The notes beneath the pieces were generated by a model. The model was not told the origin of the DNA, made no database searches, and saw nothing but the letters and a program-made list of their open reading frames with translations. Positions 7,914 through 15,874 of a stretch of 36,461 bases of DNA are shown here, piece by piece (within the stretch, counting starts at the first letter, position 1; each line of letters begins with the position of its first letter). The position numbers and the translations under genes were made by a program. Source of the DNA: Anaerolineales bacterium (GTDB taxonomy: Bacteria; Chloroflexota; Anaerolineae; 4572-78; NAK82); assembly GCA_024643945.1 (NCBI GenBank), contig JAHELX010000002.1:3359-39819 (forward strand), in the 5' to 3' direction.

Positions 7914-9905
7914 TCAGACCGTTTCACCGTAAAGGGCAGCCTGTCGTTCGGCGAAAGGCAGTTCAAGCAGATGCAACATACGTTCATCGCCGCTCTTGCC
8001 CCATTTACTGGCATCGTATTCGGGAAGCTTGAGGGCAGCACGCCGCTCGTCAATGTGGGCCAGGGCCTTTTTCACAATCTCGTCAGGATCGCTAATAAAC
8101 TCCAGGCGTCCCCCCATCTTTTCCCGCCAACCTTCGCTGATGAGGTGTGTCACTTCCTCGCTGCCTTTTACCGGATTGGTGACCCCCATAATCACGTAGG
8201 CGCCCGATGCAACACAGTAGGTGGCAATCGACATTGCCTTCTCGCTCATCCACTCGGGCGCCATGCCCACGGCGGGAATATCGCTGATGTCGTCGCCCAG
8301 GCCGCCTTCGCTGGCCATTTGAGTCAACACGGTGAGGATGCGGGTGTTGTCAACACAGGAACCCATATGCAAGACCGGCGGCATCCCCACTGCCTCACAC
8401 ACCTCACGCAAGCCAGGGCCAGCGTATTCCACAGCCGCTTCACCCAGCAAGTAGCCCTGCTTGGCGCTGGCAATGGCGCCGCAGCCGGTCTCCACTACCA
8501 GCACGTCGTTCTTGAGGAACTCTTTCACCACATATTGGTGCACTGAGTCGTGGGCCACGCGCGGGTTGTTACAGCCAACGTTAGCAACCACCCCTCGGAT
8601 ACGTCCGGCCATGATGGCATCGTTGAGAGGACGGAAAGAGCCGCGGAAGACACCACCCAGGGCGTAGTTGATGTATTCGTGGGAGAAGCCAGGCACCAGG
8701 TCGGCGCTGATATTGGGGATGTGGGTTTCGCCCCGGTTGGGGAAATTGTCAATCGCCCGCCGCACGATTTGCCTGGCGATGTCCATCGCATGGTGCTCGT
8801 CAAATTCAATATGAGTAGCACCGGTGATCTTCACCTTCTTAGAGGTGGTAATGAGCTCGGTGTGGAACTTCTCTGCCAGCGGAGCTAGAGCCTGCATAAT
8901 GCATTGCACATCCACGACCATGGCTTCGACAGCACCGGTAAGGATGGCCAACTCCTGGTGTAAGAAGTTGCCAGCGCTGGGCACGCCCTGGCGCATCAGC
9001 GTTTCATTGGCGGTGCAGCAAATGCCAGCCAGGCTGATGCCGTTGGCCCCTTTGCTCTTGGCGTATTCAACTAGTTCTGGATCGCTGACAGCGGCCAATA
9101 TCATTTCGCTCAGGGTGGGTTCGTGACCGTGGACGACAATATTGACTTCGTCATCTTTGAGGACACCCAGATTGGCCTGGGCTACCAGCGGGCTGGGGGT
9201 GCCAAAGAGCACATCAGAGATGTCGGTGGCGAGCATGCTCCCCCCCCAGCCGTCGGAGAGGGCGCAGCGAACAGAGGCATCCAGAATATGATCAGGGTCT
9301 TGGTCGTCGCCGATGTGAGTGCGATGCAAGACCTCCACAACTTCGCGATCGATACCGCGTGGGACGTATCCCCGTTCACGCCATATTTTCTGTCGTTTGG
9401 CCGGCGCACGTTTGACGTAGACGACCTCGCCCGTTTGCTGACCGAACTGAGCGATGGCGATGTCGGCCACGTCGGAGGCGATTTCTTCCACTGAACGCCC
9501 GTCCACGGGAACGCCCAGCGTCTTGGCCATACTAAACAGTTTGTAAGGATCGCGGATTTTGTAATCGGCGGCTTCGCCGGTGGCGGCCGCTTTGAGGGTG
9601 AAGGCCATATCGCGCCCGTGGTCGGAGTGGGCGGATGCACCAGCGGCCACAGCACGGGCAAAATTACGGGCGACGATGGTGTCCGCAGTTGCGCCGCACA
9701 CGCCGGTTTGTCCATCTTTGACCACCCGGCAAGGTCCCATAAAACAGTTCTTGCAGCACAGGCCGTCGGCGCCAATCGGACAGGGAGACATCGCATCAGC
9801 CCGGCTGAAGGCAGTGCTCAGGCCCAGCGTTTCAGCCAATTCTAACATCTGGACGGCGGCTGGGTCTACACTGCGCTCCTCGGGCGTTCGAGCTCTAGGT
9901 GACAT
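7914..9905 (-). CDS. acsA: Anaerobic Ni-Fe carbon monoxide dehydrogenase catalytic subunit
   Basis: This 663-aa protein interconverts CO and CO2 at a nickel-iron-sulfur C-cluster and feeds CO to AcsB. The N-terminus shows D-cluster cysteines C42 and C50 and B-cluster cysteines C51, C54, C59 and C70 in the LCCKNCFMGPCR and GVCGAT contexts. Later, segments such as HVGCNNPR-like NVGCNNPRVAHD, VETGCGA and HMGSCVDNTR carry C-cluster ligands. The length is usual for CooS/AcsA (about 630-680 aa). The ATG has AAGGAG 8 nt upstream. It is followed after 17 bp by acsB, which makes it the CODH of an ACS complex and not a stand-alone CooS. It follows the HTH-HMA gene by 27 bp, so that regulator is the first gene of the operon. 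Confidence 0.97.
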   Translation of the reverse strand: MSPRARTPEERSVDPAAVQMLELAETLGLSTAFSRADAMSPCPIGADGLCCKNCFMGPCRVVKDGQTGVCGATADTIVARNFARAVAAGASAHSDHGRDMAFTLKAAATGEAADYKIRDPYKLFSMAKTLGVPVDGRSVEEIASDVADIAIAQFGQQTGEVVYVKRAPAKRQKIWRERGYVPRGIDREVVEVLHRTHIGDDQDPDHILDASVRCALSDGWGGSMLATDISDVLFGTPSPLVAQANLGVLKDDEVNIVVHGHEPTLSEMILAAVSDPELVEYAKSKGANGISLAGICCTANETLMRQGVPSAGNFLHQELAILTGAVEAMVVDVQCIMQALAPLAEKFHTELITTSKKVKITGATHIEFDEHHAMDIARQIVRRAIDNFPNRGETHIPNISADLVPGFSHEYINYALGGVFRGSFRPLNDAIMAGRIRGVVANVGCNNPRVAHDSVHQYVVKEFLKNDVLVVETGCGAIASAKQGYLLGEAAVEYAGPGLREVCEAVGMPPVLHMGSCVDNTRILTVLTQMASEGGLGDDISDIPAVGMAPEWMSEKAMSIATYCVASGAYVIMGVTNPVKGSEEVTHLISEGWREKMGGRLEFISDPDEIVKKALAHIDERRAALKLPEYDASKWGKSGDERMLHLLELPFAERQAALYGETV

Positions 9906-9932
9906 AACAGCTACTCCTTCTTTATCTTAACT

Positions 9933-10481
9933 TTAGTAACGTCGAAATTCGCCACTCATCTCCAAATCTACCCGGTTGGTCTCGGTCACCCGAACGCCGA
10001 GTACATCCCAGGCAGGGTCTTTGGAGGCAGGGGACACGGTAGAGGGCTGATGTCCGTTCCCTGCTGGCGTTCCGTCACCGATTGGATACCCGGCATGTTC
10101 AAGCGCCTGACTAAGGTCATCGGGAGAAAGTGTCGCCGGGTCATACGTCACTTGCACCTGCTGCCAGGCGGAACTGGCCCACACTTCTTCCACGCCTGAC
10201 AATGCAAGCAGAGCTTGGCGCACGGCGATCACGTGGTGATCAGCGTACATCGAGGGAATGGTAAAGAGTGTGTTTTCCATACTTGCCTCCTCTTGTATGA
10301 GTTGTTGAGCTAGTGCTATCAGAGCTTTAGCTTCGTAGCGCCGATGTCCTCCCAGGGTTTTGACCGAAGGGAGCTTGCCCGCCTCGGCCCAACGAGTAAT
10401 CGTGCTGGGAGACACCTGAAAAATCTCAGCCACTTCTGCGCGTGTCAGAAGACGGTCGTCAGGGCCTTTAGTCATTTTCAT
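9933..10481 (-). CDS. MerR/excisionase-type HTH fused to a cysteine-less HMA-like domain; putative regulator of the CODH/ACS operon
   Basis: This is a 182-aa two-domain protein. Residues 11-50 form a MerR/BldC-like winged helix (LLTRAEVAEIFQVSPSTITRW, then GGHRRY). Residues 68-133 fold as a heavy-metal-associated (HMA) ferredoxin-like domain: the GVEEV, VQVTYDP and LEHAGY landmarks are all present. In the metal loop the two cysteines of M-x-C-x-x-C are replaced (M78, A80, H82, H83), so a classic Cu/Zn thiolate site is absent and a His/Met site or a non-metal role is possible. The C-terminal 45 residues are low-complexity, ending in a basic, aromatic tail. ATG follows GGGAGG. It sits 27 bp upstream of acsA as first gene of the operon, so it probably senses a metal, redox or CO-related cue and controls acs transcription. 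That role is inferred. Confidence 0.8.
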   Translation of the reverse strand: MKMTKGPDDRLLTRAEVAEIFQVSPSTITRWAEAGKLPSVKTLGGHRRYEAKALIALAQQLIQEEASMENTLFTIPSMYADHHVIAVRQALLALSGVEEVWASSAWQQVQVTYDPATLSPDDLSQALEHAGYPIGDGTPAGNGHQPSTVSPASKDPAWDVLGVRVTETNRVDLEMSGEFRRY

Positions 10482-10790
10482 AGGCGTTTACCCTCCCTTT
10501 CACTGGATTTTCGGCCACCTGATCTCTCGGCGGCAAAGACACACGCCTTACCTGACATCGTTGGCAGTTGGCGTGTGCGCGTTGTGCGCGTTTTGCGCGT
10601 TGTGCGCGTTTTGCGCGTTGTGCTCCAATAATATACCCGACATGTCGCCAGAAAAAAAGATGCAAATTACCTATCTTTATTAGTGCATTTGCATTATTTT
10701 TGTGTTTGCGGCCATACATCGTGGGGATTAGGGGGGCGAGAAGATTAGAGAATCTGAGATTAGAGAAGAAGGAAGACTCATTCTTTGTCT
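10482..10790 (-). promoter_or_regulatory. Upstream region of the HTH-HMA/acs operon with operator-like repeats
   Basis: No protein gene is seen in these 309 bp. On the minus strand the region holds, in order toward the operon, a direct repeat GATTAGAGAA (10758-10767 and 10743-10752), an 8-bp inverted repeat (ATGCAAAT 10660-10667 against 10687-10694), a 10-bp palindrome CGACATGTCG (10638-10647) beside a TATATT (10630-10635) that could be a -10 box, and five 9-bp tandem repeats (10575-10619). No good -35 hexamer was found at 16-18 bp, which would fit an activator-dependent promoter. The exact start of transcription is not determined. Confidence 0.5.
10575..10619. repeat. Five tandem 9-bp repeats, unit KTGCGCGTT
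   Basis: Units are GTGCGCGTT, GTGCGCGTT, TTGCGCGTT, GTGCGCGTT and TTGCGCGTT, contiguous, with a partial sixth (GTGC) after. They lie in the presumed leader between the TATATT box and the HTH-HMA start codon. The alternation of G and T in the first position gives an 18-bp super-period in the last copies. They could be iterated operators or a slippage-prone tract. Confidence 0.9.
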
Positions 10791-11474
10791 CTATCCCTGT
10801 TCTCTGTTAATAAGTCCATGTTCAAAGGCATAGGCCACAGCCTCCAGTCGGCTATGGACCTGGAGCTTGTGGAGGATATTTTGAACGTGGTTGCGCGTGG
10901 TAGAAGGACTGATAGAGAGCGTCTGGGCCATGTCGCGGGTGCTGAGGCCTTGCGCCAAAAGGGACAGCACTTCGCGTTCGCGGTCTGTCAGCTCTTTGGC
11001 AGAGGAATCCGCCGAGGCCGATAAAGTGGTCTGGGTGATGCCGCTTTCTCGTAGACGTTCGGCTGCGCTCAACACCCGGCGCGCGAATTGCTCGTTTTGC
11101 TTCTCTTGGGTGGCGTCGCGGAACAAGTGGACAACTAGAGGGGCAAAGTTGTCAGAGTTGGGGAAGGTGAGGATACTCACGTTGATCCAACGTACTTCGC
11201 CCGACTTGGTGCGAACGCAGGTGTCATAGGTGGTCACAGAACTCCCCGTAAGAGCGGTGGTTGCCACGTGGCAATGATGGCGGCAAATCGCTTTGTCTAT
11301 GTCGTCACGCCCTCTTAGAATTTCATAACAATTTCGGCCAATAACCTCGTCCGGTGTATATCCCAATATCTCCTGTGCGGCTTGATTCCAATAGACGATG
11401 TGCTGATCTTCATCTATGACAAAGGCACCATCAGCCGCGTTGGCAAGTATCTGAAATAAGCTATCCATAGACAT
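10791..11474 (-). CDS. PAS-domain sensor fused to a LuxR-type HTH, with Cys/His cluster
   Basis: This 227-aa transcription regulator has an N-terminal PAS domain (about 5-122, FQILANAADGAFVID start, W95-containing end) and a C-terminal LuxR/GerE helix-turn-helix (about 160-222, LTDREREVLSLLAQGLSTRDMA). The PAS loop has an unusual cluster C49, C64, H66, H67, C68, H69 plus C86, in a C-x14-C-x3-C pattern that could bind an iron-sulfur cluster, heme or metal, or respond to redox. No kinase or receiver domain is present, so it is a one-component regulator. It follows the aldehyde oxidoreductase gene by 31 bp, so it is in the cooC operon, and lies just upstream of the acs operon control region. Control of either unit is inferred from position. 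Confidence 0.85.
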   Translation of the reverse strand: MSMDSLFQILANAADGAFVIDEDQHIVYWNQAAQEILGYTPDEVIGRNCYEILRGRDDIDKAICRHHCHVATTALTGSSVTTYDTCVRTKSGEVRWINVSILTFPNSDNFAPLVVHLFRDATQEKQNEQFARRVLSAAERLRESGITQTTLSASADSSAKELTDREREVLSLLAQGLSTRDMAQTLSISPSTTRNHVQNILHKLQVHSRLEAVAYAFEHGLINREQG

Positions 11475-11505
11475 TCCCCCGCTGAGTCAACGGGTAACGC
11501 TCAGC

Positions 11506-13536
11506 CTACCTCTTCTCCATCACATCCATCTTGGCTGCCTGGTATGGCGACACGATCTCGGGGATCGCCTCAGCGCCGGCCTGGAATGCCTCCGTAATGC
11601 CGGCGCGCATCTCCTCCCAATAGGCTTGAGCTGCAGCCCACTTATTGTCACGAAAACGCATCACCCACTCATGCAAGTTTTCATCGTCCAAACCAAAGCG
11701 GTCCCACTTTTCCAGGTATTGCCATATCACGTCTATTGCGCGCGCGCTCTCCCAGGGCACCACGCCCTCGCCATCATGCTCATAGATCTGGCGCGCCAAC
11801 TCGAACTGGTGTGCCTTATAGTCTACCGGGAACTCGTAATGATAAGAGATGATCTCGTCTACGATAGCCTCGGCCCATTTACGATGGAAGCGACAGACGC
11901 CGCTATTCTCGCTGAACAACTCGTACACCATGCGCTTAACGCACTTGCGCCCCAACTCGCGCGGCGGCAGGAAGTCCATGCCGTAGTAGACGAAGTATTT
12001 GCCCATCATCGGCATTGGACTGAGCATACCGGGTACCCAGTATTGATTGAGCGTCATGCAGCCCTGCTCGGCGTGAGCAGTGAAAACAGCCCGGTCTATC
12101 GTCCGCTGACCCGGCTTCGTCAACTCATAGCGCCTGTCGAGAATCTTGGCAGCGGCGCGGATGCTTTGACGGAAGGGCGCGCCTCGTTCGTCGAAGAGCA
12201 TCATGTAAACCACTTGATAGGCATAGTCGGCGTTGCGCCGGGAGTCCATCTCCAGATCGAAGGCTCCAGGATCAGAGGCGAAGTCGAAGCGCATCTCACT
12301 GGCTGGCGGCAGGCCAAAGTCGGCGGGCGGAATGAGTCCGTCATGCACTGATTCCATGAGCCAGGATAGAGTGCCGCCAGTCTGGATCGCATCCAGCCCC
12401 ATTGCGTCCACAAAGTGGTTCAATTCTTCAGCCGCCCGCTGATCGAAGACGCCACACAGCGGACCAAGGGCCTGGTAGGGCTCATAATCCTTCTTATAGA
12501 TGCGATCGAACTTTTTGCAGGCAACCGAGCAGGGCTCACCGCAGTGAGCAAAGTTCCGGGGTTCGATGATCTCTTGGTTGAACTGCTTCAAGTAGTGATC
12601 ACGGATAAAGGCGCTATGCTGCGCCAGCCGGGCTTCGTCGCTCTGGTAAACGGACGTATAGTTGAAGCTAAAGAGTTTATCGTCGGCGGTATACATGTTC
12701 ACGCCGAAGGTACCGCCGGTGCGGAAGCCGGGCACGTAACGATATTTTTCCGTCGCCCCCAGGTCCACCTTAATCATCGGTTGGCCATAGTGCTCTTGAA
12801 AATAGCTGTCTATCTCCTTGGAGTTTTTCAGGTCAGGGTCTTCCCAATCACCGCCAAAGATGCAAGCGGCGATGTGATGACGCTGAAGCAATCGGCTGCC
12901 CAGCCCACCCCGCCCGGCCCAGTCGTCAATAGCAGTAATACGCCCTTTGCGCACCTGGTTGCTGCCAATGATACCCTCGTTGGTGTGGCGCGCCGCCGGG
13001 CCAACGGCAAAGACCCGCACCCAGTCGCCCTCATATTCACCCCCATAGCGATCGAAAACTGCCTGCTGGAGAGCATAAAAGCCGATGAGGTACTCACCGT
13101 CAGGGTCGGCATATCCAGCCCATAGAGCGTCAGCATCTATCGGCTCCAGACGTACATTGATTTGTCCCTGCCGGTGATTGAGAATAAGAACCGAATCCTG
13201 GGGCGCGCTCCCTTTGATACATACAAAGTCTACCCCTACCCGATGCATTATGTAAGCCCCGCCCCCCAGGCTGGAGACGTAGAATCCCTCCCACTGGGGC
13301 GAAAAGCCACAAAAGACCAGCCGGCGCGTACCAGGGATACGCGAACCAGCCAGCGGCCCGCCACCCCAGGTCAACACTTCGGGGCCATCCCGCCCACTTT
13401 TGCCAGACGCTTCGCAAAACTTCGCCCAGCCGTAATCCACCGGGCCGATGATGCGGGGATCGGTGATGGGGTTAACCTGGTAATTACCGCTGGTCAGGTC
13501 AATGACTAGCTCACGCTGCATCAGTTCGTGGGTCAT
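11506..13536 (-). CDS. aor: Aldehyde:ferredoxin oxidoreductase family protein (tungsten/molybdenum pterin enzyme)
   Basis: This 676-aa protein belongs to the AOR family, which oxidises aldehydes (or reduces carboxylic acids) with ferredoxin at a bis-pterin tungsten site. The proximal [4Fe-4S] ligands appear as C332-x3-C336-x3-C340 and the distant C548 in SGVCRFHRKW. The pterin-binding DxxGLD signature is residues 377-382. The first spacing is x3 where archaeal AOR has x2, a variant I associate with the wider AOR superfamily, including BamB-like members, so the substrate cannot be assigned. Two starts are possible (M1 and M6) and neither has a clear Shine-Dalgarno. The gene is 10 bp after cooC, which suggests translational coupling. 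No ferredoxin partner gene is adjacent. With CODH/ACS nearby, a link between acetate/acetaldehyde and reduced ferredoxin is plausible. Confidence 0.88.
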   Translation of the reverse strand: MTHELMQRELVIDLTSGNYQVNPITDPRIIGPVDYGWAKFCEASGKSGRDGPEVLTWGGGPLAGSRIPGTRRLVFCGFSPQWEGFYVSSLGGGAYIMHRVGVDFVCIKGSAPQDSVLILNHRQGQINVRLEPIDADALWAGYADPDGEYLIGFYALQQAVFDRYGGEYEGDWVRVFAVGPAARHTNEGIIGSNQVRKGRITAIDDWAGRGGLGSRLLQRHHIAACIFGGDWEDPDLKNSKEIDSYFQEHYGQPMIKVDLGATEKYRYVPGFRTGGTFGVNMYTADDKLFSFNYTSVYQSDEARLAQHSAFIRDHYLKQFNQEIIEPRNFAHCGEPCSVACKKFDRIYKKDYEPYQALGPLCGVFDQRAAEELNHFVDAMGLDAIQTGGTLSWLMESVHDGLIPPADFGLPPASEMRFDFASDPGAFDLEMDSRRNADYAYQVVYMMLFDERGAPFRQSIRAAAKILDRRYELTKPGQRTIDRAVFTAHAEQGCMTLNQYWVPGMLSPMPMMGKYFVYYGMDFLPPRELGRKCVKRMVYELFSENSGVCRFHRKWAEAIVDEIISYHYEFPVDYKAHQFELARQIYEHDGEGVVPWESARAIDVIWQYLEKWDRFGLDDENLHEWVMRFRDNKWAAAQAYWEEMRAGITEAFQAGAEAIPEIVSPYQAAKMDVMEKR

Positions 13537-13546
13537 TGTCTTGCGT

Positions 13547-14341
13547 TCAAAGCGGCATCGCCACCGGCAACACCTGGCCGATCAGCGACACCAGTTGCTG
13601 GCGCACCGGAGAATCGTGAGGGAGACTGCTAAGCGGCCTGCCCAGGGCGTCCAGTTCGGTGACGGCCGGGTCTTGGGGGAGCATCCCCAGCAGCGGTAGG
13701 CGCAGTTCCTGGACCTTGGCTGCCAATTCAGGGGGGAGCCGCAGTTCCCCCGATTCATCTGCGGGCACCCGGTTGATGATTAAATGCGCCTGTTCCACTC
13801 GCGTGCCCAGTTCTTCAACCAAGTCAAACACGCGCCGGGCGGCGATGAGACCTCGCACAGTTGGATCGGAGATGACCAGTAGCAAATCCACATCGCGGGT
13901 GGTACGCCGGCTGATATGCTCCAGACCGGCCTCGTTGTCTATGACAACGAAATCGTATGCACCGGAAATGGCATCGATGCTCTGGCGCAGGATGTGATTG
14001 GGCGCGCAATAGCACCCGGGGCCCTCGGGTCGGCCCATCGCCAACAAGTCGAAGGCGTCAGCTTCCACCAGCGATTCGTGAATCTTCAACTGAAAATACT
14101 GTCGCTTTTCCAACCCCAGGTTATACTGCCCCGTCTGGATATCTTCCAGCAGCGCCTCGCGCTCGCCGCCGATGGTCTCCTCCACCTCTACCCCCAGGGC
14201 CAGATTCAGGTTGGTGCTGGGGTCGGCGTCAATGGCCAGGATGTTTCCTACTCCCAGACTCGCCAGGTGATCAATAATCAGGGCGGCTACGGTCGTTTTG
14301 CCCGTGCCTCCTTTGCCCGCCACGGCTATGGTAATCGGCAT
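13547..14341 (-). CDS. cooC: CooC-type nickel-insertion ATPase for CODH/ACS maturation
   Basis: This 264-aa MinD/CooC-family ATPase has the deviant Walker A motif at 9-17 (GKGGTGKTT), including the signature lysine, and a C110-Y-C112 pair inside RPEGPGCYCAPNH, the C-x-C that binds nickel in CooC. It delivers nickel to the CODH C-cluster or, as the paralogue AcsF, to AcsB. Length is as expected (250-265 aa). ATG is preceded by GAGGAGG. It is first in an operon with aor and the PAS-LuxR gene, from a promoter at 14383-14411, and is therefore separated from its presumed targets acsA and acsB by a distinct transcription unit. Which of the two enzymes it serves cannot be told. Confidence 0.94.
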   Translation of the reverse strand: MPITIAVAGKGGTGKTTVAALIIDHLASLGVGNILAIDADPSTNLNLALGVEVEETIGGEREALLEDIQTGQYNLGLEKRQYFQLKIHESLVEADAFDLLAMGRPEGPGCYCAPNHILRQSIDAISGAYDFVVIDNEAGLEHISRRTTRDVDLLLVISDPTVRGLIAARRVFDLVEELGTRVEQAHLIINRVPADESGELRLPPELAAKVQELRLPLLGMLPQDPAVTELDALGRPLSSLPHDSPVRQQLVSLIGQVLPVAMPL

Positions 14342-14382
14342 ACTAACCTCCTCTAATCTACAGTCCAGATCTAGTTGCCTTT

Positions 14383-14411
14383 ATTTTAGGCCGAAACACT
14401 TCATCCAGCAA
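14383..14411 (-). promoter_or_regulatory. Sigma-70-like promoter of cooC-aor-PAS operon
   Basis: On the minus strand a TTGCTG (-35) and a TAAAAT (-10) are 17 bp apart, about 42 bp upstream of the cooC ATG. No other candidate of similar quality was found in the gap. Confidence 0.6.
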
Positions 14412-14458
14412 AAGCACAGAGCAGAGGGGGAGCGTTTCAGTTGGGTGTGTTCAAAATG

Positions 14459-14530
14459 GGTTGTAGGGGCGGGCCTGTCGCCCGCCCGGGGCACCCGCCC
14501 GGGGCACCCCTTGCGGGTGCCCCTACAACC
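14459..14530. repeat. GC-rich inverted repeat with internal 13-bp direct repeat
   Basis: Arms GGTTGTAGGGGC (14459-14470) and its perfect complement (14519-14530) enclose a GC-rich core with two adjacent copies of GCCCGGGGCACCC (14484-14496, 14497-14509). It lies in the 355-bp space between cooC and the DUF2283 gene. It looks like a non-autonomous dispersed element; no transposase is present. Confidence 0.8.
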
Positions 14531-14544
14531 GAAATTGAATGCAC

Positions 14545-14660
14545 CCATTTCAGTTTGGGGCGAATTATGAGTTACCTGTCATTCAGAGGTCTTGGACCGG
14601 TTTCAACCCGACTTGGTCCGGCCAAAGCCTCGATAGGATTTTCCCCAGAACTGAAATGCA
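14545..14660. repeat. Second inverted-repeat element between cooC and the DUF2283 gene
   Basis: Ends CATTTCAGTT-TGGGG (from 14545) and, at the other end, the complement of CATTTCAGTTCTGGGG (to about 14660) form a near-perfect inverted repeat with a one-base indel. An inner GGACC/GGTCC pairing lies around a loop. The rest of the 14342-14696 gap shows no convincing gene. Confidence 0.65.
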
Positions 14661-14696
14661 CTCGAGCAGAGGGACGGTTCCAGTGCCTGACACGTG

Positions 14697-14930
14697 CTAT
14701 ACGGCCGATGCAGTTACCGTTGGGGCAGGGGCGATTTCAAATACCAGCCGCCCTTCTTGCTGGCCTAATACCTGGCTGGCGTCCAGGATTTCCAGGCCTG
14801 CCAGTTTCCCATCTGGCCCGTAGTTCGCGATTAACTCATCGCTCAGTGGGCGGGCTTCTGCGGTCCCATCCGCCAGGGGGTGAAATTCAATATATAGGGC
14901 ATCCACTTCAGCATCATAATGAATTTTCAT
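14697..14930 (-). CDS. DUF2283-family small protein
   Basis: This 77-aa protein has the DUF2283 pattern: MKIHYDAEVDALYIEF at the start, a middle section ending in IANYGPDGKLAGLEILDAS, and an Ala/Val-rich tail. Such proteins are small, beta-rich and of unknown function, and are often found near toxin-antitoxin-like or mobile genes. No strong Shine-Dalgarno is seen (GATTAGG). It lies 44 bp after parB on the same strand and is flanked on the other side by inverted-repeat elements, so it could be an accessory insertion at the end of the par operon. Confidence 0.75.
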   Translation of the reverse strand: MKIHYDAEVDALYIEFHPLADGTAEARPLSDELIANYGPDGKLAGLEILDASQVLGQQEGRLVFEIAPAPTVTASAV

Positions 14931-14974
14931 CGCCTAATCTCGTGTCCCCATAATAGACCAGGATGATGGTTATT

Positions 14975-15841
14975 TTATTCCTTCCCTACGATGGCCTCGT
15001 AAATCGCCTGTAATTCTTCCTCCGAATAGAAGTGAATCACGAGACGTCCCCCCTTTTTGCCCCGCACCAGGTTGACTTTGGTCCCCAGGCGCGACTGGAA
15101 CTTCTCCACCACATCCTGGTCTTGCGGCGATAGGGACGGCTCGCGAACCACCTTTTCGTCGGTAGATTCTTCAAGCTCAGCTTGCATTTGGCGCACCAAA
15201 TCCTCAGTCTGGCGGACATTAAGGCCGCGCTTCTCGATAGTCGCCAACGCCTGGCGCTGGAGCCGAGCCGTGGGCAGCGAGAGGAGGGCGCGGGCGTGCC
15301 CTTCACTGATGCGACCAGTGGCCAACGCTTCCTTCAAGTCGTCGGGCAGGCGGAGTAAGCGCACCGTGTTGGCGACAGCCGTCCGGCTCTTGCCCACCCG
15401 TTCGGCGACTTCTTCCTGCGTCAGCCCAAATTCGTCCATCAATTGCCGGTAGGCGCTCGCCTCTTCCAGTGGGTTCAAGTCGGCGCGTTGGACATTCTCC
15501 ACCAGTGCCAGTTCGAGCATCTGCTGAGGAGTCGTTTCTTTAATGATCGCAGGCACAGTGGTCAGCCCGGCTAATTGAGCAGCGCGCCAGCGCCGCTCGC
15601 CAGCAATAAGTTGGTATTCATCGCCGACCTGGGTGACGACCAGTGGTTGAATCACCCCGTGCTCGCGGATAGAAGCGGCCAGTTCCACCAGCGATTCTTC
15701 GGTTATGGTCTGGCGCGGTTGGTGAGGGTTGGGGGACACTTGGGCGATGCGGATTTCGGTGGCGCCGGCCCTACTCTCGGCGGAAGGAATAAGAGCATCG
15801 AGGCCTCGTCCCAGGGCGCGTCTCGGTTTATTCATAGTCAC
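14975..15841 (-). CDS. parB: Chromosome-partitioning protein ParB/Spo0J
   Basis: This 288-aa ParB has the N-terminal ParA-stimulating basic segment (RRALGRGLDALIP), the CTP-binding core with GERRWRAAQ and ENVQRADLNPLEEA motifs, the central HTH (LTQEEVAERVGKSRTAVANTVRLL) and a C-terminal dimerisation region. It loads at parS sites and clamps DNA using CTP to segregate the origin. The length is normal. It is directly after parA (33 bp) at the end of the rpmH-jag-par block. I saw no convincing parS palindrome in the window. ATG codons at residues 1 and 3 are both usable starts. Confidence 0.96.
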   Translation of the reverse strand: MTMNKPRRALGRGLDALIPSAESRAGATEIRIAQVSPNPHQPRQTITEESLVELAASIREHGVIQPLVVTQVGDEYQLIAGERRWRAAQLAGLTTVPAIIKETTPQQMLELALVENVQRADLNPLEEASAYRQLMDEFGLTQEEVAERVGKSRTAVANTVRLLRLPDDLKEALATGRISEGHARALLSLPTARLQRQALATIEKRGLNVRQTEDLVRQMQAELEESTDEKVVREPSLSPQDQDVVEKFQSRLGTKVNLVRGKKGGRLVIHFYSEEELQAIYEAIVGKE

Positions 15842-15874
15842 CTCTCACGTTTTGCGCAATACACACTGCATTCG

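Noticed and set aside
10575..10619. CRISPR array
   Set aside because: Units are 9 bp, contiguous and without spacers; no cas genes in the window.
10638..10647. CGACATGTCG as a CooA (CO-sensor) box
   Set aside because: As I recall it, the CooA site is TGTCG-N6-CGACA; this palindrome has the half-sites in the opposite order and no spacer.
11271..11284. TTGCCACGTGGCAA palindrome in the PAS-LuxR gene, considered as a parS site
   Set aside because: Only the central CACGTG matches the parS consensus TGTTTCACGTGAAACA; flanks do not. Similar CACGTG words at 2143, 10226 and 30400 also do not fit.
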